A stretch of DNA of 64,000 nucleotides, taken from positions 558,001 through 622,000 of the forward strand of contig NZ_JAJOZR010000001.1 in assembly GCF_021168455.1 (NCBI RefSeq). Direction: 5' to 3'. How positions within the stretch are numbered: position 1 is the first letter of the stretch; each line of letters opens with the position of its first letter. Shown here piece by piece: positions 58,256-64,000 of the stretch. The notes beneath the pieces are model-generated. The model ran no database searches, had not been told where the DNA came from, and saw nothing but the letters and a program-made list of their open reading frames with translations. The DNA comes from Ferranicluibacter quercicola (GTDB lineage Bacteria; Pseudomonadota; Alphaproteobacteria; Rhizobiales; Rhizobiaceae). A program made the position numbers and the translations under genes.

Positions 58256-59277
58256 GCGAATTCCTCGGGAGACAGGACGGTGCGGCGGAGCGTGCTTCTC
58301 TCCGGCTCCTCCAGAACGCAAAGGGCGGCCTGCGTGCCGATCTTGCGCAGCGGCGGGCGCTCCAGACAGGCCGACCTGGCAAAGGCGCATCGCGGTGCGA
58401 ATCCGCAGCCCTCGCCGATCCGGTCGGGCGTCGGCGGCATGCCGGGAATGGATTTCAGCCGTGCGAGGCGCGGACCCGTCAAGGGCGGGATCGAACCCAT
58501 CAGTCCCCAGCTATAGGGGTGGAGCGGGCTTGCGAACATCGCCTCCGTTTCGCCGCGCTCGACGATGCGTCCGGCATACATGACGGCGACGCGGTCGGCG
58601 ACCTCCGAGACGACGCCCATATCGTGCGTGATGAGGATGATGGCGGAGCCGAAATCCTTGCGAAGCCGCAGCAGAAGATCGAGCACCTGCGCCTGCACCG
58701 TCACGTCGAGCGCCGTGGTCGGCTCGTCCGCGACCAGAAGTGCGGGATTGCAGGAAAGCGCCATGGCGATGACGGCACGCTGGCGCATGCCGCCTGACAG
58801 CTGGTGGGGATAGCGATTTACGGCTTCCTGCGGATTGGAGAGACCGACCTCGGCCAGAAGCTCGACCGCCCGCTTCCGTGCGGCGCGGGCGGAGATCGCC
58901 TCGTGGGCGCGGATCTGTTCCGCGATCTGCCAGCCGATCGTGTAGACCGGCGTCAGCGCCGTCATCGGGTCCTGAGAGATCAGGCCGATCTCCCGGCCAC
59001 GGATGCGGCGCAGGTCGCCGGGGCTGAGATCGAGCATGCTCCGCCCGCGGAACGACACCATACCGTCGACGCGGGTGGTCTTGCGGTCGTGGAGGCCGAG
59101 CAACGAGAGCAGCGTCACCGACTTGCCGGAGCCGGATTCGCCGACGATCGAGAGAATCTCGCCCTCGCGCACCGAGAAGGAGACGTCGCGCACGGCCTTG
59201 ACCATGCCGCGGTCGGTGGCGAACGAGACGGTCAGGCCGTTGACGTCGAGAAGGATGGGTTTTTCCGCGAGGGTCAT
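58252..59277 (-). CDS. oligopeptide ABC transporter ATP-binding protein, OppD/DppD-like
   Basis: The 341-residue ATPase has Walker A GESGSGKSV, Q-loop GLISQDPMTALTPVY, signature LSGGMRQR, Walker B LLVADEPTTALDVTVQ and switch ITHDMGVV. Its C-terminal domain keeps the Cys cluster (CGFAPRCAFARSAC...ALC), which is missing from the short DppD of the first peptide operon. It works with the OppF-like partner and two permeases. The upstream permease stop lies 3 bp before its start. Confidence 0.9.
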   Translation of the reverse strand: MTLAEKPILLDVNGLTVSFATDRGMVKAVRDVSFSVREGEILSIVGESGSGKSVTLLSLLGLHDRKTTRVDGMVSFRGRSMLDLSPGDLRRIRGREIGLISQDPMTALTPVYTIGWQIAEQIRAHEAISARAARKRAVELLAEVGLSNPQEAVNRYPHQLSGGMRQRAVIAMALSCNPALLVADEPTTALDVTVQAQVLDLLLRLRKDFGSAIILITHDMGVVSEVADRVAVMYAGRIVERGETEAMFASPLHPYSWGLMGSIPPLTGPRLARLKSIPGMPPTPDRIGEGCGFAPRCAFARSACLERPPLRKIGTQAALCVLEEPERSTLRRTVLSPEEFA

Positions 59278-59280
59278 GCT

Positions 59281-60252
59281 TCAGCTCTCCCGCACGCGCG
59301 GATCGATGAGGACGTAGACGACATCGACCAGGGCATTGGCCACCACCACGAAGAAGGAGGCATACATGACGGTGCCGAGCACCATGGGCAGGTCGAGGTT
59401 GAGAAGCGCCTGATAGGTCAGCCGCCCGACGCCGTTCAGTCCGAAGACGACCTCCGTCAAGAGTGCCGAGCCGCCGACGAGCACGCCGAAATCGAGACCG
59501 AACATGGTGACGAAAGGAATGAGCGAGGTGCGCAGCGCATGCCGGACCATGACCCGCGCGGGGCTCAGTCCCTTGGCGCGCGCGGTGCGGATGAAGTCCT
59601 CCTGGTAGGCCTCGACAAGGTTGGCGCGCAGCACACGGCCGTAGATGCCGATATAGAGGGCCGCGAGCGTGAACCAGGGAATGATCAGCGTCTTGAACCA
59701 GCCCCAGGGATCGGTCAGCAGCGGCTTGTAGCCGAGCGAGGGAACCCAGGAGAAGAACACCGTGTCGTGAAAGCGGCTCTGGGTGACGAGGTTCATGACC
59801 TCGCCCAGCCAGTAGACCGGCATAGACACCCCGATCAGCGCCAGCACCATCAGTCCGCGGTCGAGCAGCGTATCGCGCGACAGAGCGGCCACCACGCCGA
59901 CGAAGATGCCGCCGATGACCCAGAGCACGGCGGCACCGGCCACGAGCGACAGGGTGACGGGCGCGGCCTGGGCGACGGCCGGCACGATGCGCAGGCCGCG
60001 ATTGACGAAGGACGTCAGATCCTGCGTGACGAACAGGCGGTTCATCATAATGACGTACTGCACGGGCAGCGGCCGGTCGAAGCCGAAATCCTTGCGGATC
60101 GCCTCAACCGTTTCGGGAGACGCGTTGCGCCCGGCGAGCCGCGCGGCGGGATCGGAGCCCGGCGTGGCGAAGAAGATGAGAAAGACGAGCGCGGAGATGC
60201 CGATCATGACGAAGAGCATCTGGCCGAGGCGCTGGAGAACGGCAAAGATCAT
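59281..60252 (-). CDS. oligopeptide ABC transporter permease, DppB-like
   Basis: The 323-residue membrane protein begins with LQRLGQMLFVMIGISALVFLIFFATPGSDP, the DppB pattern, followed by ARLAGRNASPETVEAIRKDFGFDRPLPVQY. The EAA loop is QEDFIRTARAKGLSPARVMVRHALR, and it ends in NALVDVVYVLIDPRVR. The start is set at ATG 60252; a longer frame to 60294 overlaps the upstream permease. It forms the importer channel with the DppC-like partner. Confidence 0.9.
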   Translation of the reverse strand: MIFAVLQRLGQMLFVMIGISALVFLIFFATPGSDPAARLAGRNASPETVEAIRKDFGFDRPLPVQYVIMMNRLFVTQDLTSFVNRGLRIVPAVAQAAPVTLSLVAGAAVLWVIGGIFVGVVAALSRDTLLDRGLMVLALIGVSMPVYWLGEVMNLVTQSRFHDTVFFSWVPSLGYKPLLTDPWGWFKTLIIPWFTLAALYIGIYGRVLRANLVEAYQEDFIRTARAKGLSPARVMVRHALRTSLIPFVTMFGLDFGVLVGGSALLTEVVFGLNGVGRLTYQALLNLDLPMVLGTVMYASFFVVVANALVDVVYVLIDPRVRES

Positions 60253-60262
60253 CGGTGTTCCC

Positions 60263-61312
60263 TCACACCAGTTTCGTGCGCGGATCGAGCGCATCGCGAA
60301 TGCTGTCGCCGAGTACGTTCAGCGACAGGACGGTGAGCGCGATGGCGATGCCTGGCGCCAGCGCCACGGCGGGGCGGGTGTAGAGCAGCGTCTGGCCATC
60401 CTGGATGATCGTGCCCCAGCTCGCGTCCGGCGCCTGAACGCCGATCGACAGAAAGGAGAGCGAGGACTCCGTGATGATGTTCAGCGCCATCATCAGCGGC
60501 ACGAAGACGATCAGCATGGTGGAGACGTTGGGCAGGATGTCGTTGAGGAGAATGCGCCAGGCGGGAATGCCGAGGCCGGTGGCCGCCAGCACGAACTCGC
60601 TCTTCTTCAGGGCCATGACGCGGCCGCGCACGGGGCGCGCGACATAGGGCACGTAGATGATGCCGATGATGACGATGGGCAGCAGAAGACTGTCGCCGGT
60701 GATCTCGATCGGCCCGATGACGATGCCGTGCGACAGAAGCACGATGGAGAGCGAGATGGCGAGGAGATAGACCGGAAACGCCCAGAGAATATCGAGGATG
60801 CGCGAGAGGATCTGGTCGGTGACGCCGCCGAAGAAGCCGGCGGTGATGCCGATGACCGCCGCCAGCACGAGACAGATGATGGTCGCGGAGGTGGCGATCA
60901 GCAGAGAATTCCGCCCGCCATACAGAAGCCGTGCCGCGACGTCGCGGCCTTGCGTGTCCGCGCCGAGGAAATATTGCGGCCCGTAGGTCGGGCCGATGGG
61001 GGTGACGCCGAGGCCGAGGCCCTCGGTGGACGCCTGCATGACCTTGACCCGCTTGCCATCGACCGTGATGCGCGCCGACAGGTTCGAGCGGAACGGATCG
61101 GTCGCGGCGACGTAGCCTGCGTAGAGCGGCGCCGACAGGCTGGAGAGGACGATGAGCACGAGCACGATGGCGGCGATCACCGTCGGCTTGTCGCGCCGCA
61201 TCAGGAGCCACGCGCGGCGCCACGGGCTTGCACCCGTCCGCTTGCCCGCGGTCTCGTCCGGTACGTCGGGGATGAAGGCGTCGGGGGAAGCGATATCGGA
61301 CGGGATGCTCAT
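60263..61312 (-). CDS. oligopeptide ABC transporter permease, DppC-like
   Basis: The 349-residue membrane protein has a soluble N-terminal stretch, the OppC-type helix KPTVIAAIVLVLIVLSSLSAPLYAG, GPQYFLGADTQGRDVAARLLYG, and an EAA loop KKSEFVLAATGLGIPAWRILLNDILP. AGGAGGTG lies just before the ATG. It is separated from the binding-protein gene by 111 bp holding a stem-loop, and is followed after 10 bp by the DppB-like gene. Confidence 0.9.
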   Translation of the reverse strand: MSIPSDIASPDAFIPDVPDETAGKRTGASPWRRAWLLMRRDKPTVIAAIVLVLIVLSSLSAPLYAGYVAATDPFRSNLSARITVDGKRVKVMQASTEGLGLGVTPIGPTYGPQYFLGADTQGRDVAARLLYGGRNSLLIATSATIICLVLAAVIGITAGFFGGVTDQILSRILDILWAFPVYLLAISLSIVLLSHGIVIGPIEITGDSLLLPIVIIGIIYVPYVARPVRGRVMALKKSEFVLAATGLGIPAWRILLNDILPNVSTMLIVFVPLMMALNIITESSLSFLSIGVQAPDASWGTIIQDGQTLLYTRPAVALAPGIAIALTVLSLNVLGDSIRDALDPRTKLV

Positions 61313-61364
61313 GGCACCTCCTGCAGGCGTCTGACGGTCAGGGACCATTCAGGAATGAGGGATG

Positions 61365-61404
61365 GACCGGCGGCGGGAACCCCTCAAGGCCCCACGCCGC
61401 CGTC
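61365..61404 (-). promoter_or_regulatory. Intercistronic stem-loop after the peptide binding-protein gene
   Basis: On the plus strand GACCGGCGGCG (61365-61375) pairs with CGCCGCCGTC (61395-61404) with one bulge and a 19-base loop. It lies 20 bp past the binding-protein stop in the transcribed (minus) direction and before the permease gene. It is the fourth such stem after a binding-protein gene in this window. Confidence 0.55.
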
Positions 61405-61423
61405 TTTTCGCACCTGATGCGGA

Positions 61424-63121
61424 TTACTTCACCCAGGCGTGGGAAATGATCCAGCGGTTCTGCTTGTTGAACACGTAGTTCCCGAGGCGAGCGGAAGTGA
61501 AGTTGACGATTTTCGGCGTGATCAACGGAACCATGGGCGCCTGCTCCATGAAGCCCTGATCCACCTTGGCCCAGATTGCATTGGCGGCGTCCTGGTCGGT
61601 CAGTGCCGTGGTCATCGCCTGCTTCATCTGGGCATCCAGCTCCTTGTTGCAGTAGCCGGCAATGTTGACCGAGGAATCGCTACCCTTGTTGAAGGATCCG
61701 CAGGAGAGCAGAACGTTCAGGAAGTTCGAGGCGGCAGGATAATCCTGATACCACTGGCTGACGCTGATCTGGACGTTGTTGTTGGTGTTCTGGATGTAGG
61801 TAAACTGGATGTTCGGCGAAAGCGCCTTCATCGAGGCGTCGTAGCCGAGTTCCGTCAGCACGCTGGCGATATAGGTGCCGATGCCGCGAGCGACGGCGTT
61901 GTCTTCCGCGACGACAGTGACCTTCTGGCCCTTGGTGCCGCTTTCATCCACCAGCGCCTGCGCCTTCTCCATGTCCGGCTCGCTCCAGGTCGCGCCGGGC
62001 TCCTTTGTGTAGATGCAATTATCGACATGACCGGGAAAGTCCGGCGGCAGGATCTGGCACACCGGCTGACCAAGTACCTCGCCGCCGAAGAGACCGACGA
62101 CGGCATCGCGGTCGACCGCATAGTTCAGCGCCTGACGCACCTTCACATTGTCGAAGGGGGCGAGGTTGGTGTTCATCGGGGCATACCAGAAGGCCGCCAG
62201 CGGATCGATGTGCACCTGGCTGGCATACTTCGTGCCGATTTCCGGCAGGCGGTCGGCCGGCGGCGTGTCGAACAGCCAGTCGACCTGGCCGTTGATGATG
62301 GCGTTGATGGCCGCCTCTTCGGTCAGGCCGAACTTGTAGACCACCTCGTCGGCATAGCCGTCCGGCTGCGCATCGACGCTCCATTCCTTGAAGGTCGGGT
62401 TGCGCTTCAGCACCATCTCGGCGTTCGGATCGTAGCTCGCGATCATATAGGCGCCGGTGCCCGGGATCGGCGTGGTGCCGGCATCGGAGAGCGGTGCGTC
62501 GGCCGGCAAAATCGAGGCGTGCGGCACGGCGAGCTTCGAGAAGATTTCGGCGTCCGGCGCAACGAGGTTGATCGTCACCGTTCCCGCAGCGTCGTCACCC
62601 GTGACGCCGCCTTCGAGCGTGCAGCTTTCCGGCGTCGCGATGCATTTGTCGGCACCGACGATGCCGTTGTAGAAGCTGCCCGTGGTCGGCCCCTTGATCT
62701 TGAAGATGCGCTGGAACGACGCAACGACGTCGGCGGGCGTGACGTCCTTGCCGTTCGAGAATTTGATGCCCTTGCGGATCTTGAAGACGTAGGTCTTGCC
62801 GTCATTGGTCGGCTCCGGCAGCGCCTCGGCGATGGACGGCACGATTTCGAAGCCCTCGGTGCCGCCGGCCTGCTTGAACTTGACCAGACCGTCATAGGTC
62901 ATCTGGAAGATCTGCCAGAACTGGGCGGTGTAGTTGATCATCGGATCGACGGTGCCCGCGGCCGAGACGGCGGCAAGCGTGATGGTACCGCCGCGATGCT
63001 GGCTCATCAGCGCTGCGCGGTCCTCGGCCTGCGCGGCACCGACGAGCGCCGTCTGGGCGAGAAGGCCCGTTACGAGCAGTGCGCCCGCATGTCGTGTCAG
63101 ATGTTTCAGGCGAATGGTCAT
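61424..63121 (-). CDS. peptide ABC transporter substrate-binding protein (SBP_bac_5 family)
   Basis: The 565-residue protein has a Sec signal (HAGALLVTGLLAQTALVGAAQA) and SBP_bac_5 motifs: GTVDPMINYTAQFWQIFQMTYDGLV, IVPSIAEALPEPTNDGKTYVFKIRKG, GKDVTPADVVASFQRIF and VRQALNYAVDRDAVVG. It binds peptides or related solutes in the periplasm for the permeases encoded downstream. The upstream gene in the operon is a proline-iminopeptidase-like hydrolase, which hints at short peptides as cargo. Confidence 0.9.
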   Translation of the reverse strand: MTIRLKHLTRHAGALLVTGLLAQTALVGAAQAEDRAALMSQHRGGTITLAAVSAAGTVDPMINYTAQFWQIFQMTYDGLVKFKQAGGTEGFEIVPSIAEALPEPTNDGKTYVFKIRKGIKFSNGKDVTPADVVASFQRIFKIKGPTTGSFYNGIVGADKCIATPESCTLEGGVTGDDAAGTVTINLVAPDAEIFSKLAVPHASILPADAPLSDAGTTPIPGTGAYMIASYDPNAEMVLKRNPTFKEWSVDAQPDGYADEVVYKFGLTEEAAINAIINGQVDWLFDTPPADRLPEIGTKYASQVHIDPLAAFWYAPMNTNLAPFDNVKVRQALNYAVDRDAVVGLFGGEVLGQPVCQILPPDFPGHVDNCIYTKEPGATWSEPDMEKAQALVDESGTKGQKVTVVAEDNAVARGIGTYIASVLTELGYDASMKALSPNIQFTYIQNTNNNVQISVSQWYQDYPAASNFLNVLLSCGSFNKGSDSSVNIAGYCNKELDAQMKQAMTTALTDQDAANAIWAKVDQGFMEQAPMVPLITPKIVNFTSARLGNYVFNKQNRWIISHAWVK

Positions 63122-63187
63122 GATCGTCGTTCCCTTGTTATTATGGCTTTGGCTTTGTCATGCGTTCTTCGGCGTGTCGCGCTCCCG

Positions 63188-64000
63188 TCAGGCGGCCGTC
63201 TCCTCGAGAAAGGCTCCGACGACGGCCATGCAGTCCTCCCGTTCTTCCACATGCGGCATGTGGCTGGACTGTTCGAAGATCGTCCACCGCACGTCCGGGA
63301 TCTCGTCGGCATACGGCTGGACGCAGGCCTCCGTCGCCTCGTCGAAGCGGCCGGAGATCAGAAGCGTCGGCACCGAGATGGTCGAGAGACGGCCGACGAT
63401 CGACCAGTCCTTCATGGTGCCGATCACATGGAATTCGTTCGGGCCGTTCATCGTGTGGTAGACCGTCGGGTCCCCAGCGATCGCATCGAAGGTGCGCTGC
63501 ACCTCCGGCGGCATCGGCACGATGCGGCAGACATGGCGCTGGTTGAAGACGTCCGTTGCCGCGGCATATTCCGCGCTGTCCGTCGTTTCCGCATGCTCGT
63601 GCTTGAGAAGCGTTTCCTGCACGTCCTGCGGAAGCTCGCGGCGCAGGCGGTTCGCCTCGGAAATCCAGGTGTGCATGGCAGCCGGCGAATTGGCGATCAC
63701 CAGCGCCTTCAGGCCGGCCGGACGATCGACGGCGAACTCGGCACCGAGCATCCCGCCCCAGGACTGGCCCAGCAGGCAATAGGCGTCACGGATGCCCAGA
63801 TGGTCGATCAGGTTGTGCAGTTCAGCCTTGAAGAAGGCGACCGTCCAGAAGTCCCCGCCTTTTTCGGGCAGGTGCGTCGATTGACCATTGCCCACCTGAT
63901 CGTAGTGAATGACCGCCCGGCCGGTGGCGGCGATAGCCTTGAAGCTGTCGACATAGTCATGGGTGCAGCCGGGACCGCCATGCGCGACGATCAGCGGCGG
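63188..64000 (-). CDS. alpha/beta hydrolase, proline iminopeptidase-like (5' end missing)
   Basis: The frame is open to the window edge, leaving 270 visible residues. It shows the proline-iminopeptidase oxyanion motif HGGPG near the edge (LIVAHGGPGCTHDYV), YDQVGNGQS, the nucleophile elbow GQSWGGMLG, an alpha-helical cap, and the acid and base regions SGRFDEAT and SSHMPHVEE. Relatives release N-terminal proline or hydrolyse amides and esters in the cytoplasm. It is transcribed with, and 66 bp upstream of, the peptide transporter genes, so it probably processes the imported peptide. The start lies outside the window. Confidence 0.85.
   Translation of the reverse strand, partial: PPLIVAHGGPGCTHDYVDSFKAIAATGRAVIHYDQVGNGQSTHLPEKGGDFWTVAFFKAELHNLIDHLGIRDAYCLLGQSWGGMLGAEFAVDRPAGLKALVIANSPAAMHTWISEANRLRRELPQDVQETLLKHEHAETTDSAEYAAATDVFNQRHVCRIVPMPPEVQRTFDAIAGDPTVYHTMNGPNEFHVIGTMKDWSIVGRLSTISVPTLLISGRFDEATEACVQPYADEIPDVRWTIFEQSSHMPHVEEREDCMAVVGAFLEETAA

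Overview
The window is high-GC DNA from an alphaproteobacterium, most likely a member of the Rhizobiales (Hyphomicrobiales). I infer this from the gene families (DUF1488, SorC-regulated polyol kinases, many ABC uptake operons, a PhoQ-like kinase, a repeat-bearing glycosyltransferase), from dense ATGA-overlapped operons and from codon use. The content is accessory and catabolic, as on a megaplasmid or secondary replicon. No rRNA, tRNA, CRISPR array or replication origin was seen.

Layout. (1) 1-2026: the end of a glycerol-kinase-like FGGY kinase and a SorC-family regulator. (2) 2027-3979: an AT-richer island with two serine recombinases of the DNA-invertase type and two inverted repeats. (3) 3980-13361: a surface-polysaccharide block, with a degenerate GGDEF/EAL protein, a repeat-GT2-GT4 fusion, a pyruvyltransferase-family protein, a secreted beta-helix protein, and rfbD and rfbA. 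(4) 13362-15633: small orphan genes. (5) 15845-27552: a LuxR/MalT-like (LAL) regulator, a peptide-type ABC transporter, a short HyuA protein and two tandem DUF917 proteins. (6) 27674-38251: a second LAL regulator, HyuB, HyuA and a polyamine-type ABC transporter. (7) 38334-53418: a polyol locus, with an FGGY kinase and SorC regulator divergent from a glycerol-1-phosphate-dehydrogenase-like enzyme, a HAD phosphatase, a GlpD-like enzyme, a sugar ABC transporter, an SDR, an aldolase/SDR fusion and a GpsA-like enzyme. (8) 53526-57102: a PRC-barrel protein, a small RTX protein, a PepSY protein and a PhoPQ-like two-component system. (9) 57212-64000 (minus): a peptide ABC operon led by a proline-iminopeptidase-like hydrolase.

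Main themes. Blocks 5 and 6 repeat one plan: a LAL activator, an intergenic region with direct repeats, a transporter, and HyuA-family ATP-dependent amidohydrolases. I infer two parallel, separately regulated uptake-and-ring-opening modules for lactam, hydantoin or ureido-type compounds; the substrates are unknown. Block 7 holds three different glycerol-phosphate dehydrogenase families beside one transporter, which suggests a polyol-phosphate pathway other than plain glycerol use. All four solute-binding-protein genes are followed directly by a stem-loop.
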